Positions 17,688 to 27,160 of a DNA stretch of 64,000 nucleotides are shown here, piece by piece; within the stretch, counting starts at the first letter, position 1; the number at the start of each line of letters is the position of its first letter. This DNA comes from SIG307 sp964609025 (lineage in GTDB: Bacteria > Bacillota > Clostridia > Lachnospirales > Lachnospiraceae): NCBI GenBank assembly GCA_964609025.1, contig CAZSQM010000010.1, positions 25,098-89,097 on the forward strand, read 5' to 3'. The translations under genes and the position numbers were made by a program. A model generated the notes under the pieces. That model saw only the letters and a program-made list of their open reading frames with translations. It searched no databases and was not told the origin of the DNA.

Positions 17688-18116
17688 TTAGTCATCAACA
17701 ACCGTGATACCCATGCTTCTTGCAGTACCGGCAATCATGCTCATGGCAGACTCGATATTTGCTGCATTTAAGTCAGGCATCTTCAGCTCTGCAATCTTTC
17801 TTACTTCGCTCTTCTTAATGGTAGCAACCTTCGTCTTGTTCGGGGCTGCAGAAGCGCTCTTTAAGTTGCAAGCCTTCTTTAAAAGAACCGGAGCCGGCGG
17901 AGTCTTCGTAATAAAGCTGAAGCTTCTGTCAGCATATACCGTGATAACAACCGGGATAATCATATCTCCCTGATCTGCGGTTCTTGCGTTGAATTCCTTC
18001 GTAAACTGTACGATATTTACACCGTGCTGACCAAGTGCAGGTCCAACCGGCGGTGCCGGAGTTGCCTTGCCGGCAGGGATTTGTAACTTAATGTAACCTG
18101 TAACCTTTTTTGCCAT
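17688..18116 (-). CDS. rplK: 50S ribosomal protein L11
   Basis: A 142-residue L11 binding the GTPase-associated centre of 23S rRNA. I start at MAKKVTGYIKLQIPAGKATPAPPVGPALG because AGGAGG is nine bases upstream of this ATG; the open frame extends 34 codons further without similarity. The C-terminal segment SMGITVVD is typical. Between rplK and rplA are about 180 bases without a gene. Confidence 0.99.
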   Translation of the reverse strand: MAKKVTGYIKLQIPAGKATPAPPVGPALGQHGVNIVQFTKEFNARTADQGDMIIPVVITVYADRSFSFITKTPPAPVLLKKACNLKSASAAPNKTKVATIKKSEVRKIAELKMPDLNAANIESAMSMIAGTARSMGITVVDD

Positions 18117-18243
18117 TGTTGTATACCTCCTAAAATGTGGTGTTATCGGGGTTAGGCACTCGTCTTTGCAGTCTCTGACCGCTCGGAATACCCTCAGCCT
18201 ATGGCTGATTCCTCCCACTGCGGATATTCTCCGCTTTTGTTTC

Positions 18244-18765
18244 TTACTTGTCGGCTCTTACGTCCGCAAACCCAATCTCAACAGGCGTTTCTCGACCAAA
18301 CATATCGATACTGATGGTGAGGCTCTTCTTTTCGCGGTTGATGACGCGTACAACGCCCTCGGTATTTTCCCATACGCCGGACACAACCTGTACCGTATCG
18401 CCAACCTCAAATTCGTAAACAACCTCCTGATCGCGTTTCAGTCCCATGTTTCGCATTTCTTCCTCTGTGAGCGGCACCGGCTTGCTTCCCGGACCTACAA
18501 AGCCCGTTACGCCTCTGGTGTTCCGCACCACATACCATGTGTCGTCATTCATATACATGTTGAGCAACACATAACCCGGGAACATTTTTCTCTGAACCGT
18601 CTTCTCTTTTCCGTTCTTTACTTCGATTACATCCTCTAACGGAACGGACACCTCAAGAATCTGGTCCTGGAGTTTTCTGTTTTCGATTGTTTTTTCAATG
18701 TTTGCCTTTACCTTATTCTCGTAACCGGAATAAGTATGCACAACATACCATCTTGCCTCTGCCAT
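18244..18765 (-). CDS. nusG: Transcription termination/antitermination protein NusG
   Basis: A 173-residue NusG. The NGN domain begins AEARWYVVHTYSGYENKVKANIEK; the KOW domain is at the C-terminus (VGDTVQVVSGVWENTEGVV). NusG binds RNA polymerase and couples transcription to elongation control and translation. Directly downstream of secE, as is usual. AAGGTGATG precedes the ATG. Confidence 0.99.
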   Translation of the reverse strand: MAEARWYVVHTYSGYENKVKANIEKTIENRKLQDQILEVSVPLEDVIEVKNGKEKTVQRKMFPGYVLLNMYMNDDTWYVVRNTRGVTGFVGPGSKPVPLTEEEMRNMGLKRDQEVVYEFEVGDTVQVVSGVWENTEGVVRVINREKKSLTISIDMFGRETPVEIGFADVRADK

Positions 18766-18784
18766 ACCATCACCTTGTCCTAAA

Positions 18785-19000
18785 TCAGATTATTAAGTTT
18801 ACGCCATACTCCACTGCCATGTCAATCAATGCGATGACAAGACCAAGAATAACGGTAATGACGATAACGGCTGCCGACTCTTTTACAAGGGATTCCTTGT
18901 CAGGCCATACAATCTTCTTAAATTCGGACTTCAGGCCCTTAAACCAGCTCTTCTTCGGAGCCTTTTCCTTCGTAACAGTGTTTGCAGTAATCTCTCCCAT
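18785..19000 (-). CDS. secE: Preprotein translocase subunit SecE
   Basis: A 71-residue single-span SecE. The amphipathic helix and FKGLKSEFKKIVWPDKESL motif precede one membrane helix (AAVIVITVILGLVIALIDMAV). Part of the SecYEG channel. It lies between rpmG and nusG, the standard order. Confidence 0.98.
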   Translation of the reverse strand: MGEITANTVTKEKAPKKSWFKGLKSEFKKIVWPDKESLVKESAAVIVITVILGLVIALIDMAVEYGVNLII

Positions 19001-19065
19001 GTTTCACTTTTCCTTCCTGTCTGCCGCCTCATCCGTATGATACGGACGCAATACGATTCGACCGA

Positions 19066-19215
19066 TTACTTGGTTTCCTTGTGCAGCGTGTGTGACTTAC
19101 AGAACTTGCAGTATTTCTTTGTTTCCATTCTGTCAGGATGATTTTTCTTTTCCTTCATGGTGTTGTAATTACGCTGTTTGCACTCAGTGCATGCTAAGGT
19201 AATTTTTACTCGCAC
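19066..19215 (-). CDS. rpmG: 50S ribosomal protein L33
   Basis: A 49-residue protein starting at GTG 19215 and ending in TAA at 19066-19068. It reads (V)RVKITLACTECKQRNYN... with two CxxC pairs (Cys9/Cys12 and Cys36/Cys39), i.e. the zinc-binding form of L33. GGAGG lies eight bases upstream of the GTG. First gene of the secE-nusG-rplK-rplA operon. Confidence 0.97.
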   Translation of the reverse strand: MRVKITLACTECKQRNYNTMKEKKNHPDRMETKKYCKFCKSHTLHKETK

Positions 19216-19272
19216 GACAATCCACCTCCGTAAAATTTTTTTAGCTCAATGGCTAAGTCTGTTTTTAGGCAT

Positions 19273-19331
19273 AAAAAAAAGACCGCTTCCATAGCTAGTT
19301 TAATATAGCATAGTACCAAGCGGTCTGTCAA
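19273..19331 (-). promoter_or_regulatory. Promoter of the rpmG operon overlapping a terminator hairpin
   Basis: On minus TTGACA (19331-19326), 18 bases, TATATT (19307-19302). The same DNA forms an inverted repeat AGACCGCTT / AAGCGGTCT (19280-19325), whose 3' arm is followed by eight T. The -10 box lies in the loop. Transcription arriving from upstream would meet the terminator, whereas transcripts starting here contain only its 3' arm. Confidence 0.7.
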
Positions 19332-19401
19332 GCACTTTATGTAAAATTTTCAAATTTCCTGCTGTTGGCAGTTCCCCTTTGCCTTTCCCCCGCCTTTCGT
19401 A

Positions 19402-19740
19402 CTACTCCTGCGCGATCCAGCGCTTCGGCGTTGCCGGGCAGCTGTTCTTCTTTACCGCCGCGCGCAGCTCCACATAACAGCCGCAAAGCCGGCACATCCC
19501 GTCCAGCAGATTATCGCATGACTTGCACTGTGCAAGCCGTTCCTCGTATGCGCCGCCCTCGCACTTCAGTTCTGCGTCCATCAGTTCGATACGCTCGTAC
19601 ATATTGCGGTAGCTCTCCGCAAGCGCGCCGTTTTCCATCATCTCACGCAACAGACACTTTCTGCAAAACCGTCCCGCGCCCGCAGGACGCTCCCCGCCGC
19701 TTTGCTCCTTTTCCTCTGTGACAGCCGTACTTTCTTCCAT
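19402..19740 (-). CDS. Small zinc-ribbon protein, DUF6171-like
   Basis: A 112-residue protein with three cysteine groups: FCRKCLL, CKSCDNLLDGMCRLCGCYV and a final NSCP. The pattern matches DUF6171-type proteins of Clostridia with a predicted zinc site in the C-terminal half; function unknown. I chose the ATG at 19740, with AAAGGAGG upstream. A longer open frame exists but its extra 60 residues overlap the preceding gene. It lies directly downstream of the DUF951 gene. Confidence 0.75.
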   Translation of the reverse strand: MEESTAVTEEKEQSGGERPAGAGRFCRKCLLREMMENGALAESYRNMYERIELMDAELKCEGGAYEERLAQCKSCDNLLDGMCRLCGCYVELRAAVKKNSCPATPKRWIAQE

Positions 19741-19751
19741 GCCTGCCTCCT

Positions 19752-19982
19752 TTAACGCATACGCTCCTGCGGCGATACATCGTTCTCCGTCTTTGCTCTC
19801 TCCTCCGCCTTTGTTACGCCCCGGATATTCTTTTCCGCCTGCTGCCGCGGCAGCATCACCTGATGTCCGCACCCCATACACTTCATACGGAAATCCATTC
19901 CGACCCGAAGCAGCTCCCATTCCTTACTGCCGCACGGGTGCGGCTTTTTCATCTTAATCACATCTCCGACCTGAAGATCCAT
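19752..19982 (-). CDS. DUF951 domain-containing protein
   Basis: A 76-residue protein beginning MDLQVGDVIKMKKPHPCGSKEWELLRVGMDFRMKC and carrying CMGCGHQVMLPR, the exact layout of DUF951. That small, conserved Firmicute protein is often near ribosome-related genes (ychF, parB, rpsF loci). GGAGG precedes the ATG. The tail after residue 55 is variable and charged. Function unknown. Confidence 0.9.
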   Translation of the reverse strand: MDLQVGDVIKMKKPHPCGSKEWELLRVGMDFRMKCMGCGHQVMLPRQQAEKNIRGVTKAEERAKTENDVSPQERMR

Positions 19983-20077
19983 ATACTACCTCCTGCAACA
20001 GCTTCCGTTTTCCGTTCACTGCCGATTCTGCCGCTATCATACTACCATGTTTTCGGAAATATGGCAAGCAGCGGTTT

Positions 20078-20686
20078 TTATTCTTCCCTATGCCGTACCC
20101 CGACCTTTTGTATCCGCCCGATGATTTGCCCGGACAAAATAACCGTCAACAGAGAATACCCGATTCTCTGCGGCGGAATATAGGTAAGTGACAGTCCCAG
20201 CACCACCAGGTCGCTCATCAGGTAGACCCATTGGATTTTCAGACGCAGCAGCTTGGAAATACTCATCGCAAGCGCATCGTCACCGCTGGGCGCCCCTCCG
20301 ATACGCACACAGACTCCGGCACCGATACCGACAAATACCGCACCGGCTAAAGCCGCCAACAGCGGCATTTGATACAGATTTGGCCAAAGCGGTTCAAACT
20401 GTTCGAACACCTTGTACGCCCCCGAAAAGCCAACGGTGGACACAATCGAATAAAGAATAAACTCTCGTCCCAAAAGCTTCCACCCAAGCAGATAGCAAAG
20501 CAGATTCATCACAAATCCGGAAACTGCCGGTGAAATGCCAAACCAGTTTTGAAGCAACAACGTCATTCCCAAAACGCCGCCCTCCGTCACACCGGCAAAC
20601 GAATGCACCTGATACAGTCCAAATGCAAGAAACGCACTGGCAAACAGAGCAATCACGCAGGACTTTAACTTAATATTTTTAAACAA
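20078..20686 (-). CDS. YitT family membrane protein
   Basis: A 202-residue protein with about five membrane helices and the YitT/DUF161 features GVTEGGVLGMTLLLQNWFG, a Gly-rich GIGAGVCVRIGGAPSGGD-like loop (here GGAPSGDDALAM) and a short C-terminal end without the usual DUF2179 domain. The start is TTG at 20686 with AGAGGTG upstream. Transport substrate unknown. The intergenic stretch upstream holds palindrome copy B. Confidence 0.85.
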   Translation of the reverse strand: MFKNIKLKSCVIALFASAFLAFGLYQVHSFAGVTEGGVLGMTLLLQNWFGISPAVSGFVMNLLCYLLGWKLLGREFILYSIVSTVGFSGAYKVFEQFEPLWPNLYQMPLLAALAGAVFVGIGAGVCVRIGGAPSGDDALAMSISKLLRLKIQWVYLMSDLVVLGLSLTYIPPQRIGYSLLTVILSGQIIGRIQKVGVRHREE

Positions 20687-20736
20687 ACTAACACCTCTCG
20701 CTTCGTTTTTCCGCCTTGTTTCCTTACTAAAATTTC

Positions 20737-21019
20737 GGTGTCAAAAGGTTGCTTCCGATTACGGAACTTTGCATAAAAGAAAGAGTCCTCTCTCTGGTTT
20801 CGGATATAAGTCTTTCTAATTGCTCCGTCAAAATTAATAAACAACCACGCAACCGACCTCTACGCGCCCTCCGTGGCGCGTGTCGGTCTTGCCCGGACGT
20901 CCTGTCCGGGCACTGCTGATACCAAATGGAGCAATAAGAAAGCCTAATATCCTGCACAATGTTCAAAGACTCTTTCTTTTATGCAAAGTTCCTTTCGTAT
21001 CAGAATGTGTTTTGACACC
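20737..21019. repeat. Long near-palindrome, copy B (about 283 bases)
   Basis: Arms of about 90 bases (20737-20826 and 20927-21019) are inverted copies, starting GGTGTCAAAA and sharing the block GGAACTTTGCATAAAAGAAA. The centre has GC-rich hairpins (CGCGCC/GGCGCG within ACCGAC/GTCGGT, and GCCCGGAC/GTCCGGGC). It is related to copy A at 14017-14314 by its ends and by the motif GGATATTAG(G/A)CTTTCTTATT(G/A)CTCC. There is no gene in this gap. Confidence 0.85.
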
Positions 21020-21104
21020 CTAATCTTACGAAATCACGCACCGACGTGCTGTAACTTCTCCCCTTTTTAGTTTACCTCTTTTTAAACTTTTCTTTCACAT
21101 AAGT

Positions 21105-22976
21105 TTATTGATTAGACCCGCGCCGTTTTTTTCGCACAATACATACTGCCAGCACCGCGCCCATCGCCAAAAACAATGCCGCCGCTGCCAGAGAAGCTGT
21201 CTTTGCATAGTTTTCATAGGCAAGATACTTTGCGGCAAGGTCTACGGACTCTTTGGCAAGCTCCACATAACTCAAACTGTTGTTGAAGCCGTGCAGATAA
21301 ACATAACTATAAACAGCCGCTCCCGTCACAACTCCCGAAAGCGCTGTAAGAACCGCAGCCACGGCTACCTTTTTCTTGCCGGTACACAGCAAAAACAGCA
21401 GAATCAAAAACAGCGCCAAAATCCCGATTAAGACCGCCGGTACGAACCTCTCTCCCGGAACGGACGGCGTCGCATTTTCCGCAACGGTTCCTGCGCTTTT
21501 CGTCCCTTTTATGATTGTAAGATTTCTTGCCGTACTTACACCGGCGGCTGTCGTTGCGACAATGGTAACTTCATTTTCCCCGGTTTCTAACGGCACATCA
21601 TAAGAAAAGCTTCCGTTCTCGTCCGGCTGTACGCTTATTCCGTTCACCGTAAGCATGCTTGCGTTTTCCGCCTTTCCGGAAATGCAGGCCGAGCCCGTCA
21701 AAAACACCTTCCCGTCCAGTTCTTCATAAAGCGTAATCGAAGGAGCAATCCAGCTATAATAAATCTCTTTGCTTACCCGGTAAGTAACCCGGTCGCTCCC
21801 TTCAAAATAGGCTTCTATCGTATTCCAACCGTCCTGCAGGGAAAAATAGAGGGTGTTTTTCTCTTTTATTTGATATACGCCGCTCTCCCCGTTCAAAATC
21901 ACATGCAGGACGGCGGCTTCCTTCGCCTGACACTCCAACTCTAACGTCGCCTCTCCGGTCACCTCATCGGTCAACACCTTTACATACTCGCCGCCGTCCA
22001 GGTCAATCTCCTTTGTTCTCGGCTCCGAAAGCACTCCGTTTATCATAGAATACAGCGTTATCGTCATTGTTTTCGCATTTGCCGGATAATAGAAGGAGGC
22101 ATCCGTCCCCGACGTTGTCACACTATAAATCGGGTGCTCCGTATCACCGTCGGCAACCGCTTCCAGCTTATACTGTATATTCCAGCCCCAGGGTCTGAAA
22201 TAATTCCAGTCTGCCTTACACAGTCCGCTTCCCATATCAACGTCAACGTAAAAATCCTCCACTGCCTCCGCAGTCTTCGGATTCACATAAGAAAACTCCT
22301 CTGTTTCCATGGAATCAAAGGTTTCCACCTCATCCGTATGCACCACTTCAAGCCGTAATTTGTAATTTTCGCAGCTTGCTACATTAAGCTGTACACTCAC
22401 TTCCTGCAACACAGCAGTATTTGCTCTCCCGGATCTCAGCTCCTGCGTTACCGTTTCGCCGTCTTCTGCCACAACAGAAATCGTGTAATCGTACCATACC
22501 TCTTCCTCGCCCTTTGTAACCTCAAACGATACCGTAGCCGTATTCCCCTCGATTTTCTGCAGGACAAACGACTGAATACAGATTCCGCTTACCACATCTA
22601 CAATACTATATTCCAGAATCTCATTGTCCTTTTTGTCATAACGTATGTTCCACTGTCCCGCTTCCGCATTTACTACCTTATAGGTACTCCAGCCGCCGTT
22701 ACTGCCGTGCGCCGAAAGAAACTCCTCTTCCGCAGAGATTCCCTCGCCATACTCCTTCCCCGACGGTGCTATAAACACAATCTCCGGCCGTTCCCCTTCA
22801 TAGGTAAACATAACGGTAAACTCTCCCGCCGTTTCCAGGTAAAGGAACTCTGCCTCCGTCGTTTCCGCCACTGCCCTTGACGGCGTACAGAACAAAACCG
22901 CAAGCATTGCAACCGCGAGCAGTACAATTCCTGACCGTCTGCCGTACCCGTTCCTGTTCTCTTTTCTTCTCTCCAT
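21105..22976 (-). CDS. Signal-peptide beta-sandwich surface protein with C-terminal membrane anchor
   Basis: A 623-residue exported protein. An N-terminal signal peptide (IVLLAVAMLAVLFC... AVAE) is followed by about 480 residues of beta-strand-rich sequence; the last part (about 420-500: VFLTGSACISGKAENASMLTVNGISV... ENEVTIVATTAAG) reads as a bacterial Ig-like/DUF4625-type domain. Three membrane helices close the protein (about 520-545, 548-570 and 595-618), then a basic KKRR tail. I do not recognise a named family for the whole. GGAGGGAT precedes the ATG; it begins 20 bases after the vWA gene, with which it surely forms an operon. Confidence 0.7.
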   Translation of the reverse strand: MERRKENRNGYGRRSGIVLLAVAMLAVLFCTPSRAVAETTEAEFLYLETAGEFTVMFTYEGERPEIVFIAPSGKEYGEGISAEEEFLSAHGSNGGWSTYKVVNAEAGQWNIRYDKKDNEILEYSIVDVVSGICIQSFVLQKIEGNTATVSFEVTKGEEEVWYDYTISVVAEDGETVTQELRSGRANTAVLQEVSVQLNVASCENYKLRLEVVHTDEVETFDSMETEEFSYVNPKTAEAVEDFYVDVDMGSGLCKADWNYFRPWGWNIQYKLEAVADGDTEHPIYSVTTSGTDASFYYPANAKTMTITLYSMINGVLSEPRTKEIDLDGGEYVKVLTDEVTGEATLELECQAKEAAVLHVILNGESGVYQIKEKNTLYFSLQDGWNTIEAYFEGSDRVTYRVSKEIYYSWIAPSITLYEELDGKVFLTGSACISGKAENASMLTVNGISVQPDENGSFSYDVPLETGENEVTIVATTAAGVSTARNLTIIKGTKSAGTVAENATPSVPGERFVPAVLIGILALFLILLFLLCTGKKKVAVAAVLTALSGVVTGAAVYSYVYLHGFNNSLSYVELAKESVDLAAKYLAYENYAKTASLAAAALFLAMGAVLAVCIVRKKRRGSNQ

Positions 22977-22996
22977 CTTTCTTATCCCTCCGTGCC

Positions 22997-25900
22997 TTAT
23001 TTAAAACTACCGCTCTTTTTACCGGTTTTTCCGTTCTTGTCTATGTAAAGACAAAGTTTTTCTCTCTTTCCCTTCTTGTCATAGTAGCCTAACGCAAGCG
23101 TAAACTGCGGGTCGCCGTTCTCCTTAAAATACAGCCCGAGCAGCGCATCGGCTTCTTTTTCGATATGTTTGCTAAACAACCACCACTTCACATCAACAAG
23201 AACCCGTGCGTCGCGCAGCTGTACGCCGAAGAAGCGACTGAGCGCATCAAGCTCGCCCACTGCGGAAATATCCACCTTACAATCTTCCAGTTCCCAGTCG
23301 ATTCCCGCCTTCAATGCCGCCATCAGGCCGCTCACCGTAGCGGAATCCAGCTCCAGTAATTCGCTGGAATACTCAAAGGTACCGATTTTTAACTGTGCCT
23401 CCAAAAGCTTAATGGTTTCCAGAAAATTAAGCTTTGCCTCTGCCGAAAAGGCAAGCGGACTTAAATCCAGTTCCATTTTGGTTTCCGGCATCGAAAGCAC
23501 ACTGATATCGCCCACAAACTTCTTCAATTTCGGGAAAAAGGCGGATACCTTTGCCGCCGCAATATCCAGACCGCCTACAATCTTCAGCTGTGCAAAATCA
23601 CGATTCTTTAACGCCGGTTCAATATCCTCCGCACCGAACTTAAACTTACTGAACGTCAGCGGAATACCTCCCATCGTTGTATTGACATCCTTGTCCACCG
23701 TAAGGGTAAACTTATCCGGCGTAAAACCCTTAAACGTAACGTCCGCTCCCATGCCAAAGTCAAGAAAAGCAAACTTTACCAAAGCTCCGAACGCATACTC
23801 CTCCTTAAAGGTATCAATGCTAAGCTTTAAGTCGTCCGCGCTCAGATACACCGGTGCCTTAAACAACTGAAACTGTCTATAGTTCTTGTTTTCCCCTTCA
23901 CTGCTGACCTTCAACAAAATTCCGAGGTTTTTCTGATTCAGAATTGCCGATCCTTCACACGTTACCTCAAACTCTTTCTCCCCGTTTGAATGAAAAATCA
24001 CATCCTGGAACGGAAGATGCGGCTCCGTAGCGGAATATTCGATTTCAATCCGATCCGGGTACAGCTTGATAAACGGCGAATTAAACCTCACCAGCTGCAT
24101 TACGCTAAGGAACGGTGTGCGGATTTCCGCAACATCATACTCGTCAAAATCATAAAGATGATTTCCGTCATAATAAAGCTCAAACTTGTTCAGCGCCGGA
24201 ACATCCATTGCGATTCCCTTATTCGCAAAATACTTTCCGAGACCGATGGCGCTGTTTGCGTCAAATGTTACATACGAACCGGCATAGTCCGTTACACGAA
24301 TCGTTGTATCTTCCTCCGGGTTTCCTTCCAGGGTTACCTCGCCTTTAAACTTCAGCCAGTCATTCAATCTGACATTCCCGCGCAAAGTTTTGCTGCCGTC
24401 ATAGTTTTCGATGCACTGTGCCGCCGTAAAGACATAAGGTCCGAAGGTGACCTGTGACTCCGTCCGGGCATCCGCCACGCTTAACCCGTTTCGCAGCACC
24501 GCCTTTTTACCGCCGAGGGAAACCTCCACATCATAGACGCCGACTGTCACCTCTGCCGGAACCGTAAAATCGTAGGTGGTTTCATTTACATAGGTCAGTT
24601 CCATGGTATAATCCATATCACCAAGCAGACGGATGACCGCGCGACCTTCCGGCGTAAAACCGGAGCCGAGCAGAGTATTCTTTGTCGCCTGATTTCCCTT
24701 ATAAATGCAACGCACTCCAAGCCCTCTTAAGAAAACTCTGCCAAGGTCCGGGCCTTGTGTACCGTCCGTTCCCGCCTCCTCCTCATCCAGAATGGAATAG
24801 GTCTTTTCATCGAATGCGTTTCCGTCCGAAAGCTTTACTTCCAGGGTTCGGTCAACTCCGGTCAGCGTGTCGGTTGCCTTGTAGGTCAGAATATACCGGT
24901 TATCCACCTGGCTGTGAAGAAGTTCATAAAAATTATCCAGACTTCCGCTGTCCGAAACATACACGAAATCTCCTCTGCCGCTTCTCGCAATTGCACTCAG
25001 GTAGGCGGTGTCCACCTGTCCCAGTCCCAGTGTATAAATTGTAACATTCTTTGCATCGGCAAGCGCTGCCAGCTCCGTTTTAATGGTGTCGTAGGACGCC
25101 GGATAGCCGTCCTCACCATCGGTCATTAAAATAACAATATTATTGCTGTTCTGCGCCGTTTCAAAAGCTCCAAGCACCTCGGTCAAGGTGCGGTAAATTG
25201 CCGTGCCGCCGGACGCATACATGGCTTCTGCGAACTTCAAAAGCGCACTGTCCTCCGAACCGAACGGCACCGTGCCTTCAATGTAATTACTGAAACTGCT
25301 TAACGCAATCTGCTCCTCTGCGCTTTTTCCGTTGATGTACTTTGTCACAGCCTCCCGCAAATCATAAATACTTCCGGCCATACTGCCGGATACATCGCAG
25401 ATAAGATGCGTCCGAATACTGTCATACTCTACCTTTTCAATTGTAAAATCCGTAATCTCCAGACCGCAGTCATAGACTGAAAGAATCTCCTTTAACTCCT
25501 TGCTGTTCTTTGCATACTCGCTTGAAATCACCAGGTCGGCCTTTACCGTTTCAAACTCCGCGGTATCAATATAGCCGATACTGACGGTACTCTTTACCTC
25601 GCTGACATACTCCACAAAGACCTGCGAAAACTCCTTCTTAACCGCTTTCTCCGACTCTTTCTCCGGCTCAGGCTCCGATGACTCTCCCTCCCATATCGAC
25701 ATTTCCTCCGACGGCAGCGCATAAAGACCGAGTCCTCCTTCCGCCTCTCCCCAAGGCAGCAAATCATACACTTCCATCGGCATTGCCCGGTCCAGTGCCT
25801 GTTCCACATAGCGCGGAACATTTAAAATCTCCTCGGTATCCTCACTGCTGTGAATGACCTGATAGATTTTGTTCATTGCGTCGCTGTATTCGTCGTCTTC

Positions 25901-27160
25901 GCTCGCATGACCGGAATTCACCGCCTCCGTAATATTCCCCGTGCGGCTCTTCTCGTTCTCGTAAAAATGCTCTATTTTGGCAATCGCCAAATGCACCTTG
26001 GACGCGTCGCAGCCAGCCGCATTACCGTTTAATTCACTTTCCAGCCCGCTTTTGATTTTGGTAAGAACCGGGTGCTTTAACCCTGTCTTCCAAAACTTCA
26101 CCAGAAGCTCCAGTTCTTCTGCCTCTGCTTTTCCTAACCCCTCTTTCTCCGAATCATAAATTGCCTTTAATTGCTCCCCTACGATTACTGCCTCCTCCCC
26201 GTATTCGCTCGTATACGCCTCCGCAAAATTCTTTTTGCTTACCGCCTCTCCCATATACAATTCCGATGCAATCACAAGCTCCGTATACGTTGCATATTCG
26301 TCAATATTACCCGCAATCGCATCATAATCCCCCAGCAAAAGGTTCACCCGAAGCAACGCCTCTCTGACACAGCCGGTTAAAGAAACGCCCTTTCCTTTCT
26401 CCTTCAGCTTTTTCAGTTCTTTCCGTACTTCTTTTATCGCGTTTTGCTCTTCTTCGTTAAGACGCTCCGGACCCTGTGCGGCATACTTATCGTAATATGC
26501 TTCCGCCTGTTTCACATAAGAAACTTCTTTCTCAAACTGCTTCGTTTTATACTCTTCCTTTACAGCCGCAAACACTGCCTCAGAAATCGTTTCCTGCGTT
26601 ATCCGGGAATCCGCTTCCAAGGCGCCGATTGCATCCGCCGCATAGCCATATTCTTCCGGGTCTTTCCCGTTTTTCTCAAGATAACGCACCATAGAAAGGT
26701 CGGCCGCGCCTGCGCCGCATTTTTTTTCGATATAGGAATACTCTGCATCTATCAGCGCCCCGTAGTTTTCTGCCTGCGCCAGTCTGCGGTAAATCCCGTC
26801 CGCCGCTTCGTACTTTCCCTGTAAGGCATAGGTTCTTGCCGTAAGCAGACTGCACTCGTCATCATACCCGTATCGGTCGCTGTAACCGTCAATCAGTTCA
26901 AATACTTCTTCATACGAGCCTTCCTGTGCAAAGGCATACGCAAACGTAATCCATTCCTCCTGGGAAAGCGGAACTGCCGCCGCCTCCTTTTCCGGACTCT
27001 TTTTTAACACACCCAGCGCAACTGCCGCCACGCACGCCGCTGTCACTGCGCCCGCATAAACAAAGCCCCACCATCTTTTTTGCTTTCTGAAAAGCTGGCA
27101 CAGCCACACAATCAAAGCCGCTGCCCCTAACCCGATTCCAAGCTGCAAAAAAATATTCAT
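22997..27160 (-). CDS. Large membrane-anchored von Willebrand factor A protein
   Basis: A 1387-residue protein. It has two N-terminal membrane helices (about 5-25 and 33-53), a helical repeat region rich in Tyr/Ala/Glu that looks TPR-like (about 65-440), and an acidic Pro/Glu linker. A vWA domain follows (about 585-765) with an intact MIDAS: DVSGS, the conserved Thr in SGGTAIYR and MTDGEDG. The last 600 residues are beta-rich and not recognised. The vWA domain is expected to bind a protein ligand through a metal ion. The ATG at 27160 is chosen for its AGGAGG site; an open frame of 11 more codons exists. Downstream partner is the beta-sandwich protein. Confidence 0.8.
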   Translation of the reverse strand: MNIFLQLGIGLGAAALIVWLCQLFRKQKRWWGFVYAGAVTAACVAAVALGVLKKSPEKEAAAVPLSQEEWITFAYAFAQEGSYEEVFELIDGYSDRYGYDDECSLLTARTYALQGKYEAADGIYRRLAQAENYGALIDAEYSYIEKKCGAGAADLSMVRYLEKNGKDPEEYGYAADAIGALEADSRITQETISEAVFAAVKEEYKTKQFEKEVSYVKQAEAYYDKYAAQGPERLNEEEQNAIKEVRKELKKLKEKGKGVSLTGCVREALLRVNLLLGDYDAIAGNIDEYATYTELVIASELYMGEAVSKKNFAEAYTSEYGEEAVIVGEQLKAIYDSEKEGLGKAEAEELELLVKFWKTGLKHPVLTKIKSGLESELNGNAAGCDASKVHLAIAKIEHFYENEKSRTGNITEAVNSGHASEDDEYSDAMNKIYQVIHSSEDTEEILNVPRYVEQALDRAMPMEVYDLLPWGEAEGGLGLYALPSEEMSIWEGESSEPEPEKESEKAVKKEFSQVFVEYVSEVKSTVSIGYIDTAEFETVKADLVISSEYAKNSKELKEILSVYDCGLEITDFTIEKVEYDSIRTHLICDVSGSMAGSIYDLREAVTKYINGKSAEEQIALSSFSNYIEGTVPFGSEDSALLKFAEAMYASGGTAIYRTLTEVLGAFETAQNSNNIVILMTDGEDGYPASYDTIKTELAALADAKNVTIYTLGLGQVDTAYLSAIARSGRGDFVYVSDSGSLDNFYELLHSQVDNRYILTYKATDTLTGVDRTLEVKLSDGNAFDEKTYSILDEEEAGTDGTQGPDLGRVFLRGLGVRCIYKGNQATKNTLLGSGFTPEGRAVIRLLGDMDYTMELTYVNETTYDFTVPAEVTVGVYDVEVSLGGKKAVLRNGLSVADARTESQVTFGPYVFTAAQCIENYDGSKTLRGNVRLNDWLKFKGEVTLEGNPEEDTTIRVTDYAGSYVTFDANSAIGLGKYFANKGIAMDVPALNKFELYYDGNHLYDFDEYDVAEIRTPFLSVMQLVRFNSPFIKLYPDRIEIEYSATEPHLPFQDVIFHSNGEKEFEVTCEGSAILNQKNLGILLKVSSEGENKNYRQFQLFKAPVYLSADDLKLSIDTFKEEYAFGALVKFAFLDFGMGADVTFKGFTPDKFTLTVDKDVNTTMGGIPLTFSKFKFGAEDIEPALKNRDFAQLKIVGGLDIAAAKVSAFFPKLKKFVGDISVLSMPETKMELDLSPLAFSAEAKLNFLETIKLLEAQLKIGTFEYSSELLELDSATVSGLMAALKAGIDWELEDCKVDISAVGELDALSRFFGVQLRDARVLVDVKWWLFSKHIEKEADALLGLYFKENGDPQFTLALGYYDKKGKREKLCLYIDKNGKTGKKSGSFK

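Noticed and set aside
23169..23870. Plus-strand open frame of 233 codons
   Set aside because: Antisense to the vWA gene, low-complexity Ser-rich, no start signal.
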